A stretch of DNA of 64,000 bases, taken from Zafaria ginkgonis. GTDB lineage: Bacteria > Actinomycetota > Actinomycetes > Actinomycetales > Micrococcaceae. Under the pieces are notes generated by a model. It was given only the letters and a program-made list of their open reading frames with translations. It ran no database searches and had not been told where the DNA came from. Of the stretch, positions 25,889 through 34,469 are shown piece by piece. The stretch lies in the NCBI RefSeq assembly GCF_039540195.1, contig NZ_BAABEO010000017.1, forward strand, positions 124,001-188,000, in the 5' to 3' direction. The position numbers were made by a program, and so were the translations under genes. Each line of letters starts with the position of its first letter. Position 1 is the stretch's first letter.

Positions 25889-26257
25889 ATGAACAGACGA
25901 GACGCAGCCATCGCCCTGGATATCCCGCTGGAGATGGCCAAGCGCCATGGCATCCCCCCGCGCATGAGCGAAGCGGAGCTTGCCGCGCTGCAGGCCGATC
26001 CCCCGGCCTGGCTGGTCCAGTCCCGCGCCAACCGCGAGGGCAAGCGCCCGGTGTGGGTCCACCTGACCTGCGCCGTCTGCGGCTTCGCCGAGGCGGCCCG
26101 GCCGAAGAAGTGGTGGCCGGAGTTCGACTTCGTCCATTGCGAGCACCACACCGCCGGCGACCTGCCGCCTGTCCCGGAGGGCCGGGTCCGGTGCGAGTAC
26201 GAGCAGATCGGCACCCGCCTGGTGGGGGTCGTCGACGAGGCGGTCCGGGCCGACTGA
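25889..26257 (+). CDS. Hypothetical protein with a Cys/His cluster
   Basis: 122 residues. No family recognised with confidence. The N-terminus is helical with PPRMSEAELAALQADPPAWL; the middle has TCAVCGFAEAARPKKWWPEF and FVHCEHH, so Cys-x2-Cys followed by Cys-x-His-His could bind zinc. The start is uncertain: ATG 25889 or GTG 25877. There is no proper ribosome-binding site, and TAGTGT lies 8 bases before the ATG, which suggests a leaderless transcript. Single gene, convergent with adenine deaminase. Confidence 0.6.
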   Translation: MNRRDAAIALDIPLEMAKRHGIPPRMSEAELAALQADPPAWLVQSRANREGKRPVWVHLTCAVCGFAEAARPKKWWPEFDFVHCEHHTAGDLPPVPEGRVRCEYEQIGTRLVGVVDEAVRAD

Positions 26258-26302
26258 CAGAGCCGGCACCCGCCGTCGCGCGGCCGGGGTTAGGCCCGTG
26301 CG

Positions 26303-27328
26303 TCAGGCGCGGGCTGCGGCCCAGGCGTCGATCTCCGCCAGCAGCTGCGCCTTCCGCCCGGCCGGGGCGAAGGAGCCGCTGATCGAGTTCCGGGCGACCA
26401 GTTCCAGCTGTTCCTCGCCCAGGCCCAGCGCGTCGGCGACGGCGGTGAAGTTGTCCGCCACGTAGCCGCCGAAGTAGGCGGGGTCGTCGGAGTTCACGGT
26501 GACCATCAGGTCCTCGCGCAGCATGGCCGGGAGCGGATGGTCGGCGAGGTCGGACACGACGCCCAGGCGCAGGTTGGACAGCGGGCACACGGTCAGCGGG
26601 ATCCGTTCGGCGCGCAGCCGCGCCACCATTTCGGCGCTTTCCATGCAGCGCACCCCGTGGTCGATGCGCTCGACGTGCAGCAGGTCAAGGGCCTGTTCGA
26701 TGTACTCGACGGGGCCCTCCTCCCCGGCGTGCGCCACCACGTGCAGCCCCAGGGCGCGGGCCGCGGCGAAGACGCCCTCGAAGAGGGAGGGCGGGAAGCC
26801 CACCTCCGCCGAATCCAGCCCGACGCCGATCAGGTCGCTGGCGCGGTGCCGCACCGACTCCAGCGTCTCGGCCGCCTCGGCGACCGGGCGGTCGCGCAGG
26901 AAACACAGGATCAGCCCGCCGGTCAGGTCCTCCCCGGCGGCCACGCGGGCGAACCCGGCGAGCAGTCCGTCGATCACGGTGTCCACGGGCACCCCGCGGG
27001 AGGTGTGGGCCTGCGGGTCGAAGAACATCTCCACGTGCCGCACGCCCTGGCCGACGGCGGTGCGCAGGTACGTCTCACACAGCTCGGCGAAGTCCTCCTC
27101 GGTGCGCAGCGCGGCCATGCACTCGTAGTAGACGTTCAGGAAGGACACCAGGTCTGTGAACGCGTAGCGGGCCCGCAGTTCCTCGACGTCCGCGTACGGC
27201 AGCTTGACCCCGTTGCGGGCAGCCATCCGGAAGGCCGCCTCCGGTTCGAGCGTGCCCTCGATGTGCAGGTGCAGCTCGGCCTTGGGCAGGGCGGCATAGC
27301 GTTCGGCGGGTGCGGGGGTCGTGGGCAT
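26303..27328 (-). CDS. Adenine deaminase (adenosine deaminase superfamily)
   Basis: 341 residues. The metal ligands His20 and His22 are in ELHLHIEGTLEPE; later come VVAHAGEEG, ERIDHGVRC and NSDDPAYFGGY. The HxxEGTLEPE form and the Asp-Asp-Pro-x-Tyr-Phe-Gly-Gly motif are those of adenine deaminases of the Aah1 type, not of adenosine deaminases (HLDG). Expected reaction: adenine to hypoxanthine plus ammonia in purine salvage. The ATG at 27328 is preceded by GGAAGGAC. Single gene. Confidence 0.85.
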   Translation of the reverse strand: MPTTPAPAERYAALPKAELHLHIEGTLEPEAAFRMAARNGVKLPYADVEELRARYAFTDLVSFLNVYYECMAALRTEEDFAELCETYLRTAVGQGVRHVEMFFDPQAHTSRGVPVDTVIDGLLAGFARVAAGEDLTGGLILCFLRDRPVAEAAETLESVRHRASDLIGVGLDSAEVGFPPSLFEGVFAAARALGLHVVAHAGEEGPVEYIEQALDLLHVERIDHGVRCMESAEMVARLRAERIPLTVCPLSNLRLGVVSDLADHPLPAMLREDLMVTVNSDDPAYFGGYVADNFTAVADALGLGEEQLELVARNSISGSFAPAGRKAQLLAEIDAWAAARA

Positions 27329-27460
27329 GGAGGTCCTTCCGGGTGGGCCGGGTTGCGGCACGCGTGGGTCCCGCCGGCAGGGTCGCGCCGGGGAACGGCC
27401 TTTCAGCCTACTGGAGTGCGACGGCGGCCGCGCGGACCGCGCATCCGGCAGGACCGGCGG

Positions 27461-27700
27461 ATGGAAATTCCCCTAGGTCCCGAATTCCGCGTCGGGATCG
27501 AGGCGGCGATCAGGGCGCAGACCATCGACGCGGCCTGGCAACTCTTCTCGGACCACGAAGTCGGTTCGCTGGAGCCCGGGAAACTGGCGGACCTCGTCGT
27601 CCTGGACTCGGATCCGCTGCAACTGTCTCCGGAAAAGGTCGGCAGCATCGCCGTGCTGGAAACGTGGCTGGGCGGACGGCGGGTGCCGGTGGGGGGCTAA
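27461..27700 (+). pseudogene. C-terminal remnant of an amidohydrolase (YtcJ type)
   Basis: The frame from 27461 reads AAIRAQTIDAAWQLFSDHEV, GSLEPGKLADLVVLDSDPL and ETWLGGRRV, the last 75-80 residues of amidohydrolase-3 proteins. The catalytic barrel is entirely missing and the preceding 100 bases show no matching sequence, so this is a deletion remnant. It ends 11 bases before the convergent MFS gene. Confidence 0.75.
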
Positions 27701-27710
27701 GGGCCTCCCG

Positions 27711-29111
27711 TCAGACTCCCCGCACCCCGTTCCGCCCCGATCCCGCCGGCGACTGCGCCTCATCGAGTCCCAGCCGCCGGCGGTCGCGCTGCTGGTTGAC
27801 GAAGGCCAGGGCCAGCACGCCGAACCCGAGCATCAGGCCCCCGGCCAGCCCGAAGGCCAGGGTGTAACCTGCGGCGGCAGTCGCGGCGCCGCCGATCAGG
27901 AAGCCGGATACGGCAGGGGCGAAAATGCCGGCACTGGTCAGCACTGCGTTGGCGATGGCGAGGTTTGCTCCGCGCCGGGCCACCGTGGTCAGCTCGGCGA
28001 CAATGAGCAGGGTGATGGCGAATAGGGCCGGGGCAGTCCCAAATCCAAAGACCATCAGCGCAATGGACGCTGCCGGTGAGGCGGTCATGGTCGCGGCCAG
28101 CAGCATCGCCCCGGCAAAGACGGCAGCACCTCCGAGGACATAGGTCCTGGCCTTGCGGGTGGGCAGGCCCCTGAGGTGCAGGTGCTGCGTCAGGGCGCTC
28201 AGGCCGACCGTGGCGACGGCGCCCCAGGCCGCCGGCAGCGCGATCAGGCTTCCGGATTCCTGCGCGCTGAACCCCAGGACGTCCTGGAAGTAGGCCGGCC
28301 CCCAGGACATGGCCAGGGTGAAGGTCCAGTAGGCGAAGAACGAGGCCAGCACGGCGAAGATCCAGCTCGGCGTCAGGATGGTCCGGAGGTAGCTGACATT
28401 CCGTTCCCGGGCGATCGGCGCCGCCGCGAGATCCGCGGAGGGATCGCCTCCGCCGTCGAGCTCGCGTTCGTCCCCGGCGCTGGCATACGGTCCCTCCTTT
28501 CCCGCCACGGCCCAAAAGAGGGCCCACAAAATGCCAATCACCGCGAGGAGCGCGAAGGCCATGCGCCACCCGAACTGGCCTATGACCCAGGCAAGGATCG
28601 GCGCAAAGACCAGGATTCCCAGGGTCACTCCCGACGCGGCCAGCGCGGCAGGGGTGGCGACCTTCTTCTGCGGGAACCATTTGTAGAGTCCGTGCACCAT
28701 CACCGGAGCCAGGGGTCCTTCGCCCGCGCCCAGCAGCAGGCGGCTGGCCCAGAGCGCCGGAAGCGAGGCGAACAGCAGCATCGGCACCTGGGCAACGGAC
28801 CAGAGCAGGCACAGAACCAGCAGGATCCACTTGCTGGGCACCCTGTTCACGATGGGCGCGGCCGCAAGCTGCGCAATGCCGAAGGTGAGGAACATTGCGC
28901 TGCTCACCAGGCCGAACTGCTCCGGACTCATGCCCAGGTCCTCCATCAGGGGCACCGCAGCAATGCCCAGGACCGCCTTGTCCGCCCAACTGAGCATCAT
29001 CAGGAACAGCAGGGCCACGGTGATGAACCACCCGTAGCGGTTCCGCCGCGCGGCGGACCAGCGGCGGGGGTCTCCGCGGTCCTGCGTGGGTTGGGGGGAC
29101 GGGTTGCTCAT
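27711..29111 (-). CDS. MFS transporter, anion:cation symporter (ACS)-like
   Basis: About 466 residues, 12 helices. FLMMLSWADKAVLGIAAVPL and the GPLAPVMVHGLYKWFPQKKV segment after helix 4 fit the ACS group (glucarate, tartrate, phthalate and related organic anions). The start is uncertain: ATG 29111 lacks a clear ribosome-binding site, while ATG 29171 follows GAGGGG and would add an Arg-rich tail. Divergent from the AraC regulator gene at 29268. Confidence 0.82.
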   Translation of the reverse strand: MSNPSPQPTQDRGDPRRWSAARRNRYGWFITVALLFLMMLSWADKAVLGIAAVPLMEDLGMSPEQFGLVSSAMFLTFGIAQLAAAPIVNRVPSKWILLVLCLLWSVAQVPMLLFASLPALWASRLLLGAGEGPLAPVMVHGLYKWFPQKKVATPAALAASGVTLGILVFAPILAWVIGQFGWRMAFALLAVIGILWALFWAVAGKEGPYASAGDERELDGGGDPSADLAAAPIARERNVSYLRTILTPSWIFAVLASFFAYWTFTLAMSWGPAYFQDVLGFSAQESGSLIALPAAWGAVATVGLSALTQHLHLRGLPTRKARTYVLGGAAVFAGAMLLAATMTASPAASIALMVFGFGTAPALFAITLLIVAELTTVARRGANLAIANAVLTSAGIFAPAVSGFLIGGAATAAAGYTLAFGLAGGLMLGFGVLALAFVNQQRDRRRLGLDEAQSPAGSGRNGVRGV

Positions 29112-29253
29112 GCGCGGTTGCCAGACGGTCGAGGAGGGCGGCCGTTTGCGCCGCCTCCGCACACCCATCATCCCGTGCCCCTCACGGAAAAAGGAGAGTG
29201 GCGGCCTATTGGCCTTCACCCCCATCGCAATCAGCGCCTTGGCCGAGTACGGC

Positions 29254-29268
29254 TATACTCCGTTCCCA
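29254..29268 (+). promoter_or_regulatory. Leaderless promoter of the AraC gene
   Basis: TATACT (29254-29259) lies 8 bases before the ATG, and no Shine-Dalgarno is present, so transcription should start at or next to the A of ATG. No recognisable -35. Confidence 0.55.
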
Positions 29269-30332
29269 TGACCCAGGTCACAGTCACCCCTGGCCGCCCG
29301 GCCGGCGACCTTCCCCCCGCCACCACGACGCGCTTCTCCACGGCCCGCGTCCCGCGGGCCGACCGCCTGCCGCTGTGGGAGGACTACAACAGCAGGTCGC
29401 TGCTGCAAATCTCCTGCAACACCCTGGCCAGCGGCTCACTGCTGGCGGCCCAGCAGAATCTGCACCTGCCGCGACTGAACCTGACCGAAATCCGGGCGAA
29501 CGACCACGTGGTGGAGCGCTCCGCGCGCGACATCCGCACCGCCCCGACGGACACCGTCCTGCTGTGCCTGCTGCTGGAAGGCCGGGCGTTCCACCACGCC
29601 CCCGAACAGACCCTTGCCCTGGAGGCCGGGGACGTACTGCTCTACGCGTCGGACCAACCCTTCCTCTACGGGTTCGGCACCAATATGCGGCAGGTGATCG
29701 CCGAGGTGCCCCGAACGCTCTTCGCCGACCTGATGGACAACGCGAGGCCAGGCGGCGGCCCGGACCCGCTGGCAACGGAACTGCGCCGCGGGCGCCCGCC
29801 GCAGGCCCGGGTCCTGCGTGCCGGCGCGGCCTCAGGCGGGGCGCGGTCCCGCAAGGCACAACCGACCGGCAACGCCATCGCCCACACCCTGGTCCGCACC
29901 ATCCAGGACGCCCTGTCGGCACCGCCGCACGACGTGCGCCGACTGGAGGACACCACCCTGGACCTGTTCGCCCTTCTGGCGGGCGCCCAACCGGCCAGCA
30001 CGGCAGGACACATGCTGGCTGCGCGCGAGCACGTCCGTACCCATCTGGCGGATCCGGAGCTCGGCCCGGGAAGCATTGCCCGCGCCGTCGGCCTCAGCGA
30101 ACGGCACCTGTCCCGGTTGTTCGCGGCCGACGGCACAACGGTCGCCGAATACATGCTCTCGGCCCGATTGGCCCACGCCCGCGCACGCCTCAAGGACCCA
30201 GCCGAGGCCGCGACGCCGATCGGGGACATTGCGCGCACCACCGGTTTCGCGTCGGCCGCGCATTTCTCGCGAACCTTCAAGGCGGCCTTCGGGATGAGCC
30301 CGCGGGATGTGCGCGCCGCCGGCGCCGGCTGA
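29268..30332 (+). CDS. AraC family transcriptional regulator
   Basis: 354 residues. The N-terminal cupin-like ligand domain carries the AraC-binding-like pattern FSTARVPRADRLPLWEDYN; the C-terminal double HTH (about 255-350) includes RAVGLSERHLSRLFAADGTT and FASAAHFSRTFKAAFGMSP. It is a clear paralogue of the AraC at 42738 and belongs with NphR/AlkR-type activators of phenol and aromatic catabolic genes. Likely controls the flavin monooxygenase operon that starts 190 bases downstream, where four CCGGTT repeats occur, or the divergent MFS gene. Confidence 0.88.
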   Translation: MTQVTVTPGRPAGDLPPATTTRFSTARVPRADRLPLWEDYNSRSLLQISCNTLASGSLLAAQQNLHLPRLNLTEIRANDHVVERSARDIRTAPTDTVLLCLLLEGRAFHHAPEQTLALEAGDVLLYASDQPFLYGFGTNMRQVIAEVPRTLFADLMDNARPGGGPDPLATELRRGRPPQARVLRAGAASGGARSRKAQPTGNAIAHTLVRTIQDALSAPPHDVRRLEDTTLDLFALLAGAQPASTAGHMLAAREHVRTHLADPELGPGSIARAVGLSERHLSRLFAADGTTVAEYMLSARLAHARARLKDPAEAATPIGDIARTTGFASAAHFSRTFKAAFGMSPRDVRAAGAG

Positions 30333-30365
30333 GCGCCAGCGCCTGACTGCCCGATCGCGGATTCG

Positions 30366-30395
30366 CCGGTTACCGGTTTGCCGGTTTGCCGGTTA
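30366..30395. repeat. Four tandem CCGGTT units
   Basis: CCGGTTA, CCGGTTTG, CCGGTTTG, CCGGTTA follow each other without gap between the araC stop and the monooxygenase start. Direct repeats of this size fit AraC-type binding. The remaining 190-base gap shows no clear promoter boxes. Confidence 0.5.
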
Positions 30396-30519
30396 CAGCT
30401 TTGCTCCCGGCGGACGTCCCGCTTGCCCGTTTCCGCCACCGCGCTCCACCGACCGCACCCGCAGCCAAGATGAGATGCACGTCACATCGACTCAACGGCT
30501 GCAACCCCAGGAGCGCACC

Positions 30520-31713
30520 ATGTCCCAAACCCTCACCGAAACCGCCGGCCGGCTGCACGTCAGCGGCGAAGTCCCGGCCCTGCTGGAGCGCCTCGCGGAG
30601 ATCACCCCGCTGCTCTCCTCCCAGGCCGCACTCAACGAGGAGCTCGGCCACCTCACCGACGTGTCGGCCCGGGCCCTGCATGAGGCCGGCGTCTTCCTCC
30701 TGGGCATCCCCCGCGAGCTGGGAGGCTACGAGGCCTCCCCTCGACAGGTGATCGAGGTCATCGAGAAGCTGTCCTACGCGGACGCCTCCACCGGCTGGGC
30801 CGTCATGGCCCTGCAGATGATCACCGGCACCACCGCCGCCTACCAGGGCGCCGAGGCCACGGCCGAGCTCTTCGCGGACGGCAACTACCACCTGATGGCC
30901 GGCCAGGGCACCCGCTTGGGCACCGCCAAGAAGGTCGACGGCGGCTACCTGCTGACCGGCACGTGGAGCTTCGCCTCCGGCCTGCCCCATGCCAGCCACA
31001 TCCACACCGCGGGGCTGGTCCAGGAGACCGGGCAGGCGCTGATCTTCACGTTCCCCAAGGAGCAGGCGACGATCGTCGACAACTGGGACGTCATGGGCCT
31101 GAAGGCCACCGGCAGCATCGACTACAGCACCCAGGACCTCTTTGTCCCCGAGGCCTACACCTACGACGTCGCCACCAAGGAGTCCGTCCATGGCGGCGCC
31201 CTCTACCGCATGGGCCTGGCCAACATGTCCGGGATCAACCACGCCGGATGGGCCCTCGGCGTCGGACGCCGCATGCTGGACGAACTGCGCACGCTGGCCC
31301 GGAAGAAGTCCGGCACCCCCGGCGCCAGCGTCGACACGGACCAGTTTGCCGCCGAATACGCCAAGGCGGAGGCCACGCTGCGCTCGGCCCGCGCGTTCGT
31401 CTTGGACGTCTGGGCCGGCAACGAGGCCACCCTCGACGCTGGCGGACTGCTCTCCACGGAGCAGGAGACCCTGACCCGGCTGGCCCTGAACAACGCCACC
31501 TGGTCGGCGCACGAGGTCTGCATGGTGGTCTACAAGTGGGCCGCCACCGCGGCCCTGCGCGAGGGCGACCTGCAGCGCTTCTTCCGCGACATGCATGCCG
31601 GAACCCAGCATATGACCAGCGGACCCGTTGTCCTGCAGGGCTGCGGCCGCGTGCTTTCCGGCCTGGCGAAGGACTCCCAGTGGGTCTTCTTCTCCCTGGT
31701 GGGCCAGGAATGA
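30520..31713 (+). CDS. Flavin-dependent monooxygenase, oxygenase component (acyl-CoA-dehydrogenase fold, HsaA-like)
   Basis: 397 residues. The overall pattern (LGIPRELGGYEASPRQVIEV, DASTGWAVM, VDGGYLLTGTWSFASG, VMGLKATGSIDY, C-terminal helical bundle) is that of class D flavoprotein monooxygenases, which hydroxylate phenols with reduced FMN or FAD supplied by a partner. AGGAG precedes the ATG at 30520. The stop overlaps the flavin reductase start by 4 bp, confirming a two-component system. The substrate is probably an aromatic hydroxy compound. A paralogue is at 58715-59968. Confidence 0.85.
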   Translation: MSQTLTETAGRLHVSGEVPALLERLAEITPLLSSQAALNEELGHLTDVSARALHEAGVFLLGIPRELGGYEASPRQVIEVIEKLSYADASTGWAVMALQMITGTTAAYQGAEATAELFADGNYHLMAGQGTRLGTAKKVDGGYLLTGTWSFASGLPHASHIHTAGLVQETGQALIFTFPKEQATIVDNWDVMGLKATGSIDYSTQDLFVPEAYTYDVATKESVHGGALYRMGLANMSGINHAGWALGVGRRMLDELRTLARKKSGTPGASVDTDQFAAEYAKAEATLRSARAFVLDVWAGNEATLDAGGLLSTEQETLTRLALNNATWSAHEVCMVVYKWAATAALREGDLQRFFRDMHAGTQHMTSGPVVLQGCGRVLSGLAKDSQWVFFSLVGQE

Positions 31714-32261
31714 GCGCCCCCGAGCGGGTCCACCGCGTCGCGCCGGTCGACGGGGCCGCCGCGGACATGCTTCCCGCGAACGAGTTCAAGGCGGCCTTCC
31801 GCAACCATCCGGGCGGCGTCGCCGTCATCACGGCCGACGCCGGCAACGGCCCGGTCGGCCTGACCGCCAGTTCCGTCATCTCGGTCTCCGCGAATCCCCC
31901 GCTGCTGTGTTTCTCGCTCTCGGCGTTCTCCTCGGCGGCGGAGGCCTTGGCGAAAGCGGACACCGTGGTGGTGCACCTGATCGACACCGGCCAGCTGGGA
32001 ACCGCCAAGCGGTTCGCCACCGGCGGGATCGACCGCTTCGCGGACCCGGGCAGCTGGACCCGCCTGACCACCGGCGAACCGGTGCTCACCTCTGCCCCCA
32101 CGTGGCTGCGGGGCCGGATCGTCAACCGCATGGAGGCCGGGGACTCGATCGTCGTCGCCGCCCAGGTCCTGCAGGTCCAGGTGCCGGAACGGATCCCGGA
32201 TCCGCTCGTCTACCACAACCGCACCTGGCACCGGCTCGGCAACCACTCCGCCATCGGCTAG
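31710..32261 (+). CDS. Flavin reductase component of the two-component monooxygenase
   Basis: 183 residues, NAD(P)H:flavin oxidoreductase of the split-barrel family. FRNHPGGVAVITADAGNGPV then GLTASSVISVSANPPLLCFS and LGTAKRFATGG are its conserved FMN-binding segments, and YHNRTWHRLG closes the domain. It supplies reduced flavin to the oxygenase encoded directly upstream, with which it shares an ATGA overlap. Confidence 0.9.
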   Translation: MSAPERVHRVAPVDGAAADMLPANEFKAAFRNHPGGVAVITADAGNGPVGLTASSVISVSANPPLLCFSLSAFSSAAEALAKADTVVVHLIDTGQLGTAKRFATGGIDRFADPGSWTRLTTGEPVLTSAPTWLRGRIVNRMEAGDSIVVAAQVLQVQVPERIPDPLVYHNRTWHRLGNHSAIG

Positions 32262-32339
32262 GCCGGACCGGCAACCGCACCGGACCGGCTTCTGCATCGA
32301 ATCGGCAGCCCGGCCCCCACCATCGAAGGAGAACAACCT

Positions 32340-33287
32340 ATGGCACTCGATCAGGCAACGCTGAAATTCCTCGCCGGCATGGCGGAAGCCGGAGGTCCCG
32401 CGGCGAAGCCGCTCTGGGAACTCAGTCCCGCCGAGGCCCGCATCGCCAGCGGCGGGCTCAAGGAGCTCTACGGCCCCGGACCCGAAGTCCGCAGCTCCAC
32501 CGACCACGTCCTGACGGGGCACGATGGCGGGACGTTCCGTGTGCGCGTCCTGCTGCCCACCGAGGAGCCCACAGCGGTGGTCCTGTACCTGCACGGCGGC
32601 GGCTGGGTCCTGGAGGACCTTGACGGATACGACACGCTGGGCCGGCAGCTCGCGCAAAAGTCCGGAGCCGCCGTCGTGCTGGCCGAATACCGCAAGGCGC
32701 CCGAGCATCCGTTCCCGGTCCCCGTGGAGGATGCCTGGACCGCGCTGGAATGGACCGCGGCGCACGCCACGAAACTTGCCGGCGGGACGGCGCCCCTGTT
32801 CGTGGCCGGCGATTCGGCGGGCGGAACCCTGGCCGCCGTCGTGGCCCGGCGCGCCCGTGATGCCGACGGCCCGGAGCTGGCGGGCCAGATCCTCGTCTAC
32901 CCTGCCACCGACGCCGACCTCGGGCGTCCCTCCTACTCCGAGCCGGAGAACCAGACCTTCCTGACCACCGAGTTCATGCAGTGGTTCTGGGACCACTACC
33001 TCCCGGATCCAGCCAAGCGGAGCGCCCCGGACGCCTCCCCGCTGCGCGCCGAGTCGCTGGCGGGCCTGCCGCCGGCGCTGGTCATCACCGGCGAGCACGA
33101 CGTACTGCGCGACGAGGGCGAGGCCTATGCGGAGCGCCTGCGCGCGGAACACGTCGCCGTGGAGCACCACCGCTGGGCCGGGCAGATGCACGCGTTCTTC
33201 TCGCTGGTGAACGTGTTGCCCGCGAGTGCGGAGGCCCTGGAACTGGTTGCGGGGAAGATCCGGGACGGCTCGTTCGCCCCGAACTGA
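32340..33287 (+). CDS. Alpha/beta hydrolase (hormone-sensitive-lipase type)
   Basis: 315 residues, close paralogue of the 24788-25768 product along the whole length. LHGGGW, GDSAGG, EHDVLRDEGE and GQMHAFF give the oxyanion hole and Ser-Asp-His triad. AAGGAG precedes the ATG. As third gene after oxygenase and reductase, it may open an ester or lactone made by the monooxygenase, or release the phenolic substrate from an ester. A very strong terminator follows. Confidence 0.88.
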   Translation: MALDQATLKFLAGMAEAGGPAAKPLWELSPAEARIASGGLKELYGPGPEVRSSTDHVLTGHDGGTFRVRVLLPTEEPTAVVLYLHGGGWVLEDLDGYDTLGRQLAQKSGAAVVLAEYRKAPEHPFPVPVEDAWTALEWTAAHATKLAGGTAPLFVAGDSAGGTLAAVVARRARDADGPELAGQILVYPATDADLGRPSYSEPENQTFLTTEFMQWFWDHYLPDPAKRSAPDASPLRAESLAGLPPALVITGEHDVLRDEGEAYAERLRAEHVAVEHHRWAGQMHAFFSLVNVLPASAEALELVAGKIRDGSFAPN

Positions 33288-33292
33288 GGATC

Positions 33293-33333
33293 CCGGCGAA
33301 CGACGGCGGCCGGTCGCCGCCGTCGTTCGCCGG
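33293..33333. terminator. Strong bidirectional terminator
   Basis: An 18-bp perfect inverted repeat (33293-33310 and 33316-33333, CCGGCGAACGACGGCGGC and complement) around CGGTC, between the convergent esterase and substrate-binding-protein genes. Confidence 0.85.
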
Positions 33334-33351
33334 CGGTGCGCGCAATGGTGG

Positions 33352-34380
33352 TCATTTCCAAACCAGCCCCTCGGTGGCCACCGGTTCCGGCAGGAAGCCG
33401 AGGTCCGCCATCAGGTCTGCAGCCTCGGTCAGGGCCGTGGCGTCAAGCCGGTTGCTGAAGTGCGGCAGGCGCATGGCTTCGGCCGTCTCCGGCTTGAGCT
33501 TGCCGTATTTGACCAGGACCCTCCGGACCTCGTCGGGATCATTGGCGGCAATGTCGCTGGCCTTGCCGAGGGCGGAAACGAATTTCCTCACGATGGCCGG
33601 ATTCTTGTCAATGAACGGCCCTGCGGCGAAGACGAGCCCATAGGTGGCCTCGTGCTTGAAGGCTGTCGTATACGGGTAGGCGATCGTCCTGTTTCCCAGG
33701 CTGGCACCGGCCGCGACGAAGGGTTCAACCAGCGATGCCGCATCGACTCGGCCGCCAGCCACCGCCTGGGCCATCTCCGGCAGCGGCATGGCCACGAAGC
33801 TGACTTTGGCCGGATCCCCGCCGTCTTCGCGGACGGAGGCCGCGGCCGCGACATGGATGATCGAGTTCAGTGCGTTGACGGCGACGACCTTACCTTCCAG
33901 GTCACGCGGACGGTTGATGCTGCTGCCGGCCGCCACCATCAGCGCCGAGGCATCGTCGGCCGGTCCCGTACCCGTATCGGCCGAGTTGGCGACGGCCTTG
34001 AGCGGCAGGCCCTTCTGGGTGGCCGTCAGGAACGGAGTCTGCGCCGAGGTGCCGAAGTGGAGTTGGCCGTTGATTACGGCGGGTGCGATGGCCGCCGCGT
34101 TCTGCATGACCTGGGCCTTGACCGTCAGGCCTTCCTCGGCGAACAACCCGGTGTCGATGGCGATATATACGGGCGCAAAGTCGGCGACGGGAATGACCCC
34201 GACCCGAATGACGTCGTGCTCGCCGACCGTCACGGCGCTGCCTTGGCCGACACCGCAGCCCGCAAGCGCCATCAGCAGGGCGACGGCCGCAGCGACGCCT
34301 GCCACCATCCTGGACCGATGGCTCCGACGGTGTTGTCCGGGGTGCTTTCCGGCTCTGTTGACTGAATGGGAGACAGACAT
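33352..34380 (-). CDS. ABC transporter substrate-binding lipoprotein (SsuA/TauA/NMT1-like)
   Basis: 342 residues with an Arg-rich N-terminus, a hydrophobic stretch and lipobox LAGC giving Cys42 as lipidation site. The mature protein begins IRVGVIPVADFAPVYIA, typical of the nitrate/sulfonate/taurine binding family, and contains AEEGLTVKAQVM and a GRVDAASLVEPF segment. It captures the uptake substrate for the two permeases and ATPase 5-8 kb upstream in the same operon, being the last gene. A hairpin in the preceding gap could allow separate mRNA levels. Confidence 0.87.
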   Translation of the reverse strand: MSVSHSVNRAGKHPGQHRRSHRSRMVAGVAAAVALLMALAGCGVGQGSAVTVGEHDVIRVGVIPVADFAPVYIAIDTGLFAEEGLTVKAQVMQNAAAIAPAVINGQLHFGTSAQTPFLTATQKGLPLKAVANSADTGTGPADDASALMVAAGSSINRPRDLEGKVVAVNALNSIIHVAAAASVREDGGDPAKVSFVAMPLPEMAQAVAGGRVDAASLVEPFVAAGASLGNRTIAYPYTTAFKHEATYGLVFAAGPFIDKNPAIVRKFVSALGKASDIAANDPDEVRRVLVKYGKLKPETAEAMRLPHFSNRLDATALTEAADLMADLGFLPEPVATEGLVWK

Positions 34381-34424
34381 GGGTGCTCGCTTCCGTCCGT
34401 GGTTCTAACGCGTTGTGGGGAGGT

Positions 34425-34451
34425 CGCCGGGACCGCTGTGCGGCCCCGGCG
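34425..34451 (-). terminator. Intercistronic hairpin before the substrate-binding-protein gene
   Basis: CGCCGGGACCGC (34425-34436) pairs with GCGGCCCCGGCG (34440-34451) with one wobble around TGT, in the 89-base gap between dioxygenase and binding protein. It may partly terminate or protect the upstream mRNA. Confidence 0.5.
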
Positions 34452-34469
34452 ATGTCCGGGGAGGCCCGG

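Noticed and set aside
26303..27328. Adenosine deaminase
   Set aside because: The HIEGTLEPE and SDDPAYFGGY motifs fit adenine deaminase better; adenosine deaminases carry HLDG at the first site.
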